Shown piece after piece: positions 1 to 6,988 of a DNA stretch of 7,956 bases (positions are counted from its first letter, which is position 1; each line of letters begins with the position of its first letter). Under the pieces are notes generated by a model that did no database searches, had not been told where the DNA came from, and saw only the letters and a list, made by a program, of their open reading frames with translations. Origin of the DNA: JACIWG01 sp049969935 (GTDB lineage: Archaea > Thermoproteota > Nitrososphaeria > JACIWG01); assembly GCA_049969935.1 (NCBI GenBank), contig JBMFNX010000043.1, positions 1 through 7,956 of the forward strand. The letters run 5' to 3'. The translations under genes and the position numbers were made by a program.

Positions 1-187
1 CGTACACTTCACCACCCTGCATAAAAAAGGCGATTGCTAGTGGAAGTGTGTAATTGTCTGGACTTGACAAAATTACTAATGCAAAAATTAGGTCATCCCA
101 TGAAAGTGTGAAAGAAAAGATTGCTGCTGTAACTAAGCCGGGTGCTGAAATAGGTAGAACTATTTTCCATAAGGTTTGGCAACATGC
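1..187 (-). pseudogene. 5'-truncated ABC sugar-type permease fragment (MalG/BPD_transp_1 family), continues past left edge
   Basis: Translating the minus strand from 187 leftward gives an uninterrupted peptide with the segment QTLWKIVLPISAPGLVTAAI, followed by FSFTLSWDDLIFALVILSS and then a PLAIAFF stretch. This is the pattern after the EAA loop of MalG/UgpE-type permeases, the inner-membrane subunits of carbohydrate ABC importers: 'W-K-I-V-L-P-x-S-x-P-G-L', then a membrane helix ending in a W-(N/D)-(D/E) motif. The frame is closed by TAA at 190-188, just before where the EAA-loop 'IDGA' residues should be. No start codon lies upstream of the conserved part, and no reading frame in 188-253 continues the family. 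The N-terminal helices and first half of the EAA loop are therefore missing, which suggests a deletion or rearrangement junction near 187. The 3' end is outside the window. The family call rests on pattern recognition. An assembly or frameshift error further upstream is possible, but I saw no matching residues in the other frames. Confidence 0.65.
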
Positions 188-253
188 TTAAAAAATTATA
201 TTGAATAAATGGAGCTTTAAGGCTTTCTTGTCGAATTTTTTATAAATTAATAA

Positions 254-1579
254 TTAGATTTGATGTTCATTAAATTGTTGTGTATTATTGTCTTGTATGA
301 GGGTTTCTGGAGGTTCCTGTTTTAGAATTGGTACTAAAACTTCATTGTTAAAGTTGTTGGTGAGTTTTATTGAACTTAAATGTATTGTGTCGACTTCGTC
401 GACTTTTGTGAAAACTGTTAGTGTGAGTTCTGGGTTAACGTGGGCTATTATACCGAAACCTTTAACATTATTCTTATACTCTAATGCAGTAAACATTCTG
501 TTGAGCGTGTAGGAGCTAAGAGACAATTCTCTATGCCCTTCATCGTACACGATGCATGGGGTGTCTAGAGGTCTTATTATAAGCTTCCACCCATCATCAT
601 TTAATTTGCACAGGTTATAGTTGCCAAAGAAGGATGTATCGTTTAAGTAAAAGGTTCTGTTCAAAAACTTAACTTTCAAGTTGTGTAGGCTAAATTGTCT
701 AATGTGGCCTCTTGAGAGAAATCGCCTATACTGGTCCAGTCTCCTGTGAAACCTTTCCTCTCTAGTCTTCTGTTTAGCTTTAGCCCTTCTAAGGAAGACA
801 GTCTTTTCAGGATACACCTTTGAAAGAGTTTTAAAAAGGCTTAAATTGCTTGAGACTTCATCTTCGAGGCATAGAACAATATCAGGTTTCAATTTTAAAA
901 CAATATTAACTTTATAATCTAAACCCTTTTCTCTAACGTAGCCGTCGGTGTTAACGATTAGAATGTCTGTGGAATCTTTTACTGCAATAGACCTTAGGCG
1001 TAAAATGGATTCTATTACATGGTCTTGGAAGCCTCTTGGGGAAATTATTCCAAGAAAATCATAGTAGTCTGCAGCAAGCTCCCTAAGGTCAAAAAAGTTT
1101 TTTTCAACAAACTTTAGTCCAATACATCCTGGTGGCGCTAAATCTCCTTGGCCTAGGTCACCATCAAGTACACAGGCTCTAAACCCTCTAGATATGGCGT
1201 AGTTGGCTAAATAAGTTGATAGTGTAGATTTACCGGAATCGGTTTCACCAACAACCATTATCTGGAAAGGCCTAATGTTTAAAGAAACTTTTTCGAAAAC
1301 CTTTCTCAACTCATCAGACCAAATCTTTACACCGCAACCGCTTCCAGATAACCAAAAACTTCCACCATTAGATGCTGAAACAGAAACAAGAGCGTTCTCG
1401 AAAGATTCTACTGGAACAATCCTATTCCTTTTAACATGAAAACATTCATGCTGATAAAGCTTTATTCCCAAAATCTCCACTACACCCTTCAATACTTCCA
1501 GTTCAGCAGGCCCTTGAACCATTAATGTCACACTTGAATCAAGTGATATAACTTCTTCTGAAAGCAATTTCGAGTTCAC
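254..1579 (-). CDS. Clp1/Grc3-like polyribonucleotide 5'-hydroxyl kinase
   Basis: Predicted cytosolic RNA kinase that transfers the ATP gamma-phosphate to a 5'-OH RNA end; relatives act in RNA processing and repair. With the GTG start at 1579 the protein is 441 aa. An N-terminal beta-rich part begins with VTLMVQGPAELEVLKG, the usual opening of archaeal Clp1 proteins. The P-loop GETDSGKST is at about residues 111-119. The motif DGDLGQGDLAPPG at about 139-151 matches the family's D-x-D-x-G-Q-x-D-x-x-P-P-G, and NTDGYV is at about 210-215. An Arg/Lys-rich stretch at about 264-288 fits the lid. The C-terminal third is a beta-type domain with a polar Gln/Asn-rich tail. The frame is open up to an ATG at 1741, but that start would cover the beginning of the divergent gene and add an atypical leader. 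GTG at 1579 lies about 24 nt from a TATA-like box, fitting a leaderless transcript. ATG at 1522 is an alternative, but it would cut into the first strand. Substrate preference (RNA or DNA) cannot be read here. Confidence 0.85.
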   Translation of the reverse strand: MNSKLLSEEVISLDSSVTLMVQGPAELEVLKGVVEILGIKLYQHECFHVKRNRIVPVESFENALVSVSASNGGSFWLSGSGCGVKIWSDELRKVFEKVSLNIRPFQIMVVGETDSGKSTLSTYLANYAISRGFRACVLDGDLGQGDLAPPGCIGLKFVEKNFFDLRELAADYYDFLGIISPRGFQDHVIESILRLRSIAVKDSTDILIVNTDGYVREKGLDYKVNIVLKLKPDIVLCLEDEVSSNLSLFKTLSKVYPEKTVFLRRAKAKQKTREERFHRRLDQYRRFLSRGHIRQFSLHNLKVKFLNRTFYLNDTSFFGNYNLCKLNDDGWKLIIRPLDTPCIVYDEGHRELSLSSYTLNRMFTALEYKNNVKGFGIIAHVNPELTLTVFTKVDEVDTIHLSSIKLTNNFNNEVLVPILKQEPPETLIQDNNTQQFNEHQI

Positions 1580-1597
1580 AAAACTGGAGCATATACT

Positions 1598-1612
1598 GCT
1601 TTTTAACCTTTT
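1598..1612 (-). promoter_or_regulatory. BRE/TATA-like element for the Clp1-like kinase gene
   Basis: Read on the minus strand this is AAAAGGTTAAAAAGC: a purine-rich BRE-like segment followed by the TATA-like TTAAAAA. Its centre lies about 24 nt before the GTG at 1579, so transcription would begin at or next to that codon (leaderless mRNA). This spacing is the main argument for the GTG start, since no Shine-Dalgarno motif is visible before it. Confidence 0.5.
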
Positions 1613-1618
1613 CAAAAC

Positions 1619-1628
1619 AAATTTAATA
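1619..1628 (+). promoter_or_regulatory. TATA-like element for the transglutaminase-like gene
   Basis: AAATTTAATA, preceded by the A-rich segment AAAAC, is centred about 38 nt upstream of the ATG at 1662 and would give a leader of roughly 12 nt. A second A/T-rich box (GTTTAATATT, 1637-1646) lies closer to the start, so the exact element is uncertain. Confidence 0.4.
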
Positions 1629-1651
1629 GGATAAAGTTTAATATTGTGGTT

Positions 1652-1656
1652 GTGAT
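1652..1656 (+). promoter_or_regulatory. Short Shine-Dalgarno match (GTGAT) before the transglutaminase-like gene
   Basis: GTGAT, complementary to the archaeal 16S 3' end (ATCACCTCC), lies five nt before the ATG at 1662. It supports this start over later ATGs, which would remove the membrane anchor. The match is only five bases long. Confidence 0.4.
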
Positions 1657-1661
1657 AAAAT

Positions 1662-2693
1662 ATGTTCAAGACTAAGGCTGTAGGAAAAACTTTAGCAATA
1701 GCCCTTACAACAATAATAGTAGTTTTAATTTCAAGTTTCACGGGAACAATACTATACTATAATTCTTTAATAAATGAAAAGAACACTCAAATCAAATCGC
1801 TTTCAACACAAAAAATTCAACTTCAAGCTTGGCTAGAAAATAATATAACACAATTGAATTCGATAACAAAAGAAAAGGAAATGTTAGAGAATTGGCTGAA
1901 GGAAAACAAAAGCTACTATGAGCAGACCATAGCAAGCCTACAAAATCAGATTACAAGCTTAAACAATAAAATTTTAGAACTGGACTCAGAAATAAAAGTC
2001 TATCAAAAGTATAAGGAAGAATATAGCGTATACACAAGAGAGTATGAGAATCTAAAGAATGTTGTTAACCAAAGATTCGACCAATCAAATGTTAAAGCCT
2101 TTATAACTCCAGAAGATAAAATAGTATCTGATACAGTTTATAAAATAACTGGAGGCTGGTCAAACCCTTCAGACTGGAACGAATTCTGGAAAGATGTAAA
2201 GACAATGTACAATTGGGTCTTAAACAATATAAGGTATAGGAATGACGGACTATATCCGATGCTGCCACCTAGCCCATCAGGTAAAATAGAGTTTGAAAAC
2301 GAAATGTGGCAGTTTGCAAATGAGACATTAAATCTTAGAGAAGGAGACTGTGAAGACATGGCCATACTCCTATGTTCGATGATAAGATGCTACGTGAACA
2401 GCAAATATCCTGCTGAAGTTATCATTGTATATGGTGAAAGTGGCCATGCCGCAGTACAAATACCAGTTTCAGGATACAAGCTTGTAATCTTAGACCCTGC
2501 AGGAAAATATTATACCCAAGACATTTTGGGAAACATAGCTCCAAACGACATTAAGACAGAAATCAATAAATGGCTAAACTATTGGAAAACAAAAATTGAA
2601 GGAAACATACAAGTAAATAGAATATTCTCAGACACAATTGACAAAGAATTTAATTCAACAAACGAATACATTACATGGATGTATAGTAGATAG
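1662..2693 (+). CDS. Membrane-anchored coiled-coil protein with transglutaminase-like (papain-fold) domain
   Basis: The 343-aa product has a short basic N-terminus and one hydrophobic helix (about residues 11-33), then a long Lys/Glu/Gln/Asn-rich coiled coil (about 36-137), then a globular domain. That domain carries the transglutaminase-like triad: C230 in EGDCEDMAILLCSMIR, H262 in GESGHAAVQI and D278 in VILDPAG. The N-terminal helix most likely anchors the protein, with coiled coil and enzyme domain outside the cell. Proteins of this superfamily include transglutaminases, peptidases and N-glycanase relatives, so the reaction (protein cross-linking, amide hydrolysis or peptide cleavage) cannot be assigned. 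The gene is divergent from the Clp1-like kinase and convergent with the adenine deaminase operon, and appears monocistronic. It is visibly A-richer on its coding strand than the operon genes. All three catalytic residues and normal spacing are present, so it is probably active. Confidence 0.8.
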   Translation: MFKTKAVGKTLAIALTTIIVVLISSFTGTILYYNSLINEKNTQIKSLSTQKIQLQAWLENNITQLNSITKEKEMLENWLKENKSYYEQTIASLQNQITSLNNKILELDSEIKVYQKYKEEYSVYTREYENLKNVVNQRFDQSNVKAFITPEDKIVSDTVYKITGGWSNPSDWNEFWKDVKTMYNWVLNNIRYRNDGLYPMLPPSPSGKIEFENEMWQFANETLNLREGDCEDMAILLCSMIRCYVNSKYPAEVIIVYGESGHAAVQIPVSGYKLVILDPAGKYYTQDILGNIAPNDIKTEINKWLNYWKTKIEGNIQVNRIFSDTIDKEFNSTNEYITWMYSR

Positions 2694-2699
2694 TAGACT

Positions 2700-2765
2700 A
2701 TCCTCTAACATTTCCAAATTCTTCTTATTTAGGTATAAAAAGTCTTTTAGGAGTTTGTTTTTCAA
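2700..2765. terminator. T-rich convergent intergenic region, likely terminators for both flanking genes
   Basis: Between the two convergent stops the plus strand has T-rich stretches (TTCTTCTTATTT at 2719-2730 and TTTTT at 2758-2762), suitable for ending the transglutaminase-like transcript. The minus strand has TTTTT at 2741-2737, suitable for ending the deaminase operon. Archaeal intrinsic termination depends mainly on such U-tracts. No strong GC hairpin is present. Confidence 0.35.
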
Positions 2766-2771
2766 ATTAAT

Positions 2772-2789
2772 TTCATAAAATTATATGAA
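2772..2789. repeat. Imperfect inverted repeat at the 3' end of ade
   Basis: TTCATAAAATTATATGAA forms a six-base-pair A/T-rich stem (TTCATA/TATGAA) with a six-nt loop and overlaps the stop codon of the adenine deaminase gene at 2781-2783. It could be a weak 3'-end hairpin. In such A/T-rich sequence it may also be chance. Confidence 0.3.
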
Positions 2790-4511
2790 TAGGGGGAGAA
2801 GCTTTTGTTGGAGTACATCGAATATTCCATGGTCAGTCATACGTGCCATCGGGGCCACGGGTAAGGCGAGAACCATAATAGGTATTATTGAAGTAGGATA
2901 ATCTACTATACCCATTTCCTTGACAGCCTTTCTAAAGTTCGAAACCTTTTCAGCAAGTAAGTCAACAGGCTCTTCAGACATTATTCCACCAACAGGAAGC
3001 TCAACAAGGGCAACAATCCGTCCATCTTTTACAGCGACGAGACCTCCTTGAATTTCTAAAAGTTTGTTGGCTGCAATACTAAGGTCTAGAGGGTTTATAC
3101 CAACACATACAAGGTTATGTGAATCATGCGAAACTGTTGAGGCGACTGCACCGGTTTTAATAAAATTCTTTATTAAGCCTAAACTTCTGTTACCAGATTT
3201 TCCATGCCTTTCAAAAACGGCTATAGTCTGTAGTCCGTTAGATTTAATGAAACCATTTTCTACTTCAACTTCTTCTGTTACTAGATTAATTAGAAGGCTT
3301 GAGGCATCAAGCACCCTAACTTTAACTCTTCCTTCCTTTAATGGAGCTTTTATCATAAAATCTTCTGGCGTAAACTTTTTAGAAAATTTTACAGTCTTCT
3401 TAGCCCAAGCCGGTACCTTATATTGTGGTGCCTGTCCAACATACTTTCCCTTTACTCCAACTATCTTCCCATTAGCAATCACCCTATCGATTTCGAACTT
3501 TTTCAAATCTTCAAGGAGTATAATATCTGCTATCTTTCCTGGTGCGATGGCTCCTAAATTGAATAATCTCAAGTGTCTCGCAGGCCTAATTGTAACTGCT
3601 TGAACTGCGTCCACGGGATCGTAGCCATTTGCTATAGCAGTCCTTACAGTATCATCAAGATGGCCATTCGCATGTAATTCGTCTGGCAAAACATCGTCTG
3701 TAACAAATATAATGTTCTGATGATCAGGAATTGAGTTAAGCTGTTTAACAAACTCTGGCTGAGAGAAAAGATTTTTTCTAAGCTTAGCGTACATGCCAAC
3801 CCTAACCTCCTCGAGAACGCCGTTGAATTCAAAATTTTCATGATTTGCATCAATACCTGTTGAAGCATAGGCGCAAAGTTCGCGGTTCCTTAGCATAATA
3901 TGATGGCCATCTAATACAACATTTGCTCTAACACCCGTCTTAACAATATCTGTTATCCTATCATGAAGATTGATGACACCAGGATAGTCCATGATTTCTG
4001 CAAGCCCAATCACCCGCTCCCAATGAAGCATTTCCTCAACATCTTTGGCAAAAAATGTTGCACCAGCTGTCTCAACACCCAAGAGTGCTGGAACACAAGT
4101 TGGAACCATCACGTAAACCTTAAGCGGCAGACCCTTACTTGATTCGAGCATTAGCCTTACACCATCTTTTCCAAGGACGTTAGCGATCTCGTGTGGGTCG
4201 ATAGCGACTGTTGTTGTTCCACGTGGTAGAACAGCTTCAGCGAATCTTGTTGGAACGACCATGCTACTTTCTATATGCAAGTGTGAGTCAATAAGCCCTG
4301 GTATCGCATACTTTCCCTTTGCGTCAATAGTCTCGATTGCATCCAACTTTTCTAGTCCAGCTGGGCCTACATATGCTATCTTGTCCCCTACAATACCAAT
4401 GTCCGCTCCATAAATTTCTCTTGTGAAGACGTTCACCAATTGAACATTATATATGGCTAAATCGAATGGGATCCTGCCCATAGCTGCTTTAATAACATTT
4501 TCATAGCTCAT
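2781..4511 (-). CDS. ade: Adenine deaminase (adenine to hypoxanthine)
   Basis: Cytosolic metal-dependent amidohydrolase that converts adenine and water to hypoxanthine and ammonia in purine salvage. At 576 aa it has the normal length of the Ade family. The N-terminal composite beta part ends in IPGLIDSHLHIESS (about residues 70-83, metal-binding H77 and H79 and the family's E81). Next come TTTVAIDPHEIANVLG (about 99-114), the DGHH motif (201-204), a TDDV motif (271-274) and the RPARHL segment (309-314). The C-terminal domain is the Adenine_deam_C type with GAVASTVSHDSHN (454-466) and ELPVGGIMSE (504-513). All landmarks are present, so the enzyme should be active. The ATG at 4511 lies six nt after the T-component stop, so the gene is the last member of the ECF-transporter operon. 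A closely related amidohydrolase acting on another amino-heterocycle cannot be excluded from sequence alone, but conservation along the whole length favours adenine. Confidence 0.93.
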   Translation of the reverse strand: MSYENVIKAAMGRIPFDLAIYNVQLVNVFTREIYGADIGIVGDKIAYVGPAGLEKLDAIETIDAKGKYAIPGLIDSHLHIESSMVVPTRFAEAVLPRGTTTVAIDPHEIANVLGKDGVRLMLESSKGLPLKVYVMVPTCVPALLGVETAGATFFAKDVEEMLHWERVIGLAEIMDYPGVINLHDRITDIVKTGVRANVVLDGHHIMLRNRELCAYASTGIDANHENFEFNGVLEEVRVGMYAKLRKNLFSQPEFVKQLNSIPDHQNIIFVTDDVLPDELHANGHLDDTVRTAIANGYDPVDAVQAVTIRPARHLRLFNLGAIAPGKIADIILLEDLKKFEIDRVIANGKIVGVKGKYVGQAPQYKVPAWAKKTVKFSKKFTPEDFMIKAPLKEGRVKVRVLDASSLLINLVTEEVEVENGFIKSNGLQTIAVFERHGKSGNRSLGLIKNFIKTGAVASTVSHDSHNLVCVGINPLDLSIAANKLLEIQGGLVAVKDGRIVALVELPVGGIMSEEPVDLLAEKVSNFRKAVKEMGIVDYPTSIIPIMVLALPVAPMARMTDHGIFDVLQQKLLPLFI

Positions 4512-4517
4512 AGCCTA

Positions 4518-5282
4518 TCATCTGCTCCAAGGCATAAATAGGGATAAAAGTTGTGATGGTGTGCCCAACGTGAACGCGTAAACGAAGAATGCGGTAACCC
4601 AAACGGCTAAGAACATTTTATCTATGCCAGTGGCTTTTGTAACATAAGTGTACGTTCTATCAGAGTATGCTCCAAAGGCTCTATTCTGGACAGCCATACT
4701 CGTTAACTGAGACTTTCTAATAACGTTTATCAGCAAAGGCTCTACAGTTATCTGCAACCTTTTAAAGCGGCCCCTAATCCCCTTCAACTCCAAATCCACA
4801 CCTCTAACAGTATGCGCTTTCGTAATATTATTTAGCTCGTCTTCAAATATTGGTACAAACCTGTAAGCCATATTTACCATGAAAGCGAACATGTAGGGTA
4901 GCCTTAAAACCTGGACTAGACTAAAAGTAAGCCTTCTAGGGTCTGTTGTTTTAGAAAAGATTGTTCCAGGAATTACAACTGCAAGCATCCTCAACCCCAT
5001 GGCAGTACTATATAATATGTCGGCGGTTGCAAACATGTTTAACAGGCATACTGTAAAGGCTGCGGGAGCTATGACAGCTAACGCTCGCAACATTTCAACA
5101 ACCCCTATCTTTGCACCGAACCTGCCCATAATAATCTGTAGTACCAGAAGCGCTAGCACTGAAATCGGGTCAGCCATTATAAAAAGCATTAGCACTATTA
5201 TGATCATCCAAAGAAATTTGATACTGGGGTCCATCCTGTGAAAAAACGAGTTTCCCGGCCGATATTGGAACCTAAACTTCAT
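4518..5282 (-). CDS. ykoC: ECF transporter T component (CbiQ/EcfT/YkoC family transmembrane coupling protein)
   Basis: This 254-aa integral membrane protein links the S component to the ATPases in an energy-coupling-factor importer. The N-terminus FRFQYRPGNSFFHRMDPSIKF (residues 4-24) has the 'DPxxKF' entry motif of the family. Hydrophobic segments follow at about 23-53, 65-88, 95-108, 128-146 and 222-250. Cytoplasmic coupling helices carry the two Ala-x-x-x-Arg motifs that contact the ATPases: AHTVRG (156-161) and AVQNRAFG (197-204). The start codon overlaps the stop of the double ATPase by four nt (ATGA) and has its own Shine-Dalgarno site, which implies translational coupling. The ykoC name follows from gene order and neighbours; ecfT is the generic alternative. 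Confidence 0.88.
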   Translation of the reverse strand: MKFRFQYRPGNSFFHRMDPSIKFLWMIIIVLMLFIMADPISVLALLVLQIIMGRFGAKIGVVEMLRALAVIAPAAFTVCLLNMFATADILYSTAMGLRMLAVVIPGTIFSKTTDPRRLTFSLVQVLRLPYMFAFMVNMAYRFVPIFEDELNNITKAHTVRGVDLELKGIRGRFKRLQITVEPLLINVIRKSQLTSMAVQNRAFGAYSDRTYTYVTKATGIDKMFLAVWVTAFFVYAFTLGTPSQLLSLFMPWSR

Positions 5283-6949
5283 GCCATCACCTGCCTAGCT
5301 AGAAGGGAGCAGAATTGTTCAACGGTAATTATTTCGGGGCAACCTAATTTGGTGGCAAGCTTATGTATTGGCGGATCATCTAATCCTGCAAGAGAAAGAA
5401 CCTCTTTATCGTTAAAAAGTTCAATTGGGCTTCCCTGGAATATAACTTGGCCATCATTTAGGACAATCACATTGTCAGCGCATGATGCAACAAAGTTCAT
5501 GTCATGTGTTGCAACAATTACTGTTACACCCTTACCCTTTAACTGTTCAATCAGTCTAATCAGATATTCTGTCCTCCTCCTATCTTGGCCGATGACAGGT
5601 TCGTCCATGATAAGAACCTTTGGCTCAAGGATCAACATGGTGGCGAAACTTAGACGCCTTTTCTCGCCCATTGACAGTGTGAGAGGATGTCTATCCAACA
5701 TCTTTTCGAGACCGAACATTTCCAGAAACTCTCTTGCCTTCCTCTCTAAAGTCATTTTATCTATATTCCTTACTCTTAAACCGTACTCTATTTCATCTTT
5801 AACAGTTTTTGTCACAAACTGGTGTTCAGGATACTGGAAAACGTAGCCTATGTCACGGAAGACCATCTTTTTATCCAGTGAGCTTAGGTCAACACCATTG
5901 TACAATATTCTACCTTTAGTCGGCTTTAGTAGTCCAATCAAATTTTGTAGTAAAGTTGACTTGCCGGAACCGTTTTGGCCTACAATCGCTGTCGTCATAC
6001 CCTTAGGGACTGTGAAACTTATGTTCTTTAAAACAGTCCCATTACCGTAACTGAACTCCAAATTTTCTACAGAGATTATTGGAGTATAGTTCAACCTTTT
6101 CCTTTCTAGAGGCTCAGACCTTATGTTAAACCTGCTAAGCTCCACTTCCCCTAATCTAAGCGGGGTAGGGGAAACCCCGAACCTGATAGCGACTTCAACA
6201 ATCTGTGGTAGGTAGAGGCCCAGATTTTCTAGAATAAACCTTCCCCGTGAGCTAAAAACTTCCCTCGGCCTACCATCTAACACTATCCTTCCCTCACTTA
6301 AAACAATCACCCTGTCATCGTCTTCCAGAAGCTCAACAATTTCATCCAGTTTATGTTCGACAAGGATCAGCGTCTTATTCAGCCTTTTCAACTCCCTTAT
6401 TATATGGAAGACTTCCTTAGACCCTCTAGGGTCAAGGTGGGCTGTAGGCTCATCCATAGCTATTATCGGCGTATTCATTGCAAGAGCTGCAGCTATAGCC
6501 AGCCTCTGCTTCTGTCCACCACTAAGTTCACTAACAATTTGATCCCTTTTATCGTAAAGGCCGACAAATTTAAGCGCATTTTCAGCATCTCTAATAATTT
6601 CCTCCCTACGCCTAAGAAGATTTTCAGGCCCAAATACAACTTCATCCCAGACGGTCATTTGTGTTAACTGGATTTCAGGATCCTGCATAACTAAGGAAAT
6701 TGTAGTAGCCATCTCGTAAACTTCCCTTTCTGTTGGATTCTTACCATTTACTTCAACATGGCCCCTTATTCTACCACCTATCTCGTGCTGTAGGATACCG
6801 TTTAGAGAGTAGAGTAGTGTACTTTTTCCTGACCCAGAAGGGCCCATGACCAAAACAAATTCTCCGTCCCCGACCTCCAAATTTATCCTGTCAAGGGAGG
6901 GAGACTCCATTCCCGGATACCAATACGATAAATCCTTTACCCTGATCAT
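5279..6949 (-). CDS. ykoD: ECF transporter double ATPase subunit (two fused ABC domains, YkoD/EcfA-EcfA' type)
   Basis: This 556-aa cytoplasmic protein holds both nucleotide-binding domains of an ECF importer. Domain 1 (about 1-240) has Walker A GPSGSGKST (36-44), Q-loop Q89, signature LSGGQ (142-146), Walker B IIAMDEPTAHLD (162-173) and switch H199. Domain 2 (about 290-530) has Walker A GQNGSGKST (324-332), Q-loop Q372, a variant signature LSMGE (425-429), Walker B VLIMDEP (445-451) with a GQD-type D-loop, and switch H482. A linker of about 50 residues joins them, and a short C-terminal extension follows. Fusion of two ATPases in one chain is typical of YkoD-like and many archaeal ECF systems. 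The gene starts 39 nt after the S-component stop and overlaps the T-component start by four nt. No strong Shine-Dalgarno site precedes its ATG; AGGT lies about 13 nt upstream. Confidence 0.92.
   Translation of the reverse strand: MIRVKDLSYWYPGMESPSLDRINLEVGDGEFVLVMGPSGSGKSTLLYSLNGILQHEIGGRIRGHVEVNGKNPTEREVYEMATTISLVMQDPEIQLTQMTVWDEVVFGPENLLRRREEIIRDAENALKFVGLYDKRDQIVSELSGGQKQRLAIAAALAMNTPIIAMDEPTAHLDPRGSKEVFHIIRELKRLNKTLILVEHKLDEIVELLEDDDRVIVLSEGRIVLDGRPREVFSSRGRFILENLGLYLPQIVEVAIRFGVSPTPLRLGEVELSRFNIRSEPLERKRLNYTPIISVENLEFSYGNGTVLKNISFTVPKGMTTAIVGQNGSGKSTLLQNLIGLLKPTKGRILYNGVDLSSLDKKMVFRDIGYVFQYPEHQFVTKTVKDEIEYGLRVRNIDKMTLERKAREFLEMFGLEKMLDRHPLTLSMGEKRRLSFATMLILEPKVLIMDEPVIGQDRRRTEYLIRLIEQLKGKGVTVIVATHDMNFVASCADNVIVLNDGQVIFQGSPIELFNDKEVLSLAGLDDPPIHKLATKLGCPEIITVEQFCSLLARQVMA
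5286..5292 (-). promoter_or_regulatory. Strong Shine-Dalgarno site (AGGTGAT) before the T-component gene
   Basis: On the minus strand AGGTGAT lies inside the last codons of the ATPase gene, three nt before the overlapping ATG. It matches the archaeal 16S 3' end over seven bases and fixes the T-component start at 5282. Confidence 0.7.
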
Positions 6950-6988
6950 TATACATCGAACCTAAAAAAGAGGAAAGGTGGAGGACAT

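Noticed and set aside
201..240. Weak palindrome AGCTTTAAGGCT between the kinase stop and the permease fragment
   Set aside because: It is only 12 bp with a mismatched pair and no U-tract directly after it, so it cannot be supported as a terminator or operator.
388..405. Direct repeat GTCGACTT within GTCGACTTCGTCGACTT
   Set aside because: It encodes the K-V-D-E-V-D segment of the kinase C-terminus, and two copies are explained by that peptide repeat.
3064..3603. Long plus-strand open frame opposite adenine deaminase
   Set aside because: It lies wholly antisense to strongly conserved Ade motifs and its translation shows no family pattern; it is a shadow of ade codon usage.
5238..5846. 202-codon plus-strand open frame opposite the double ATPase
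   Set aside because: It is antisense to the second ATPase domain, has no recognisable domain, and the minus frame is unmistakably coding.
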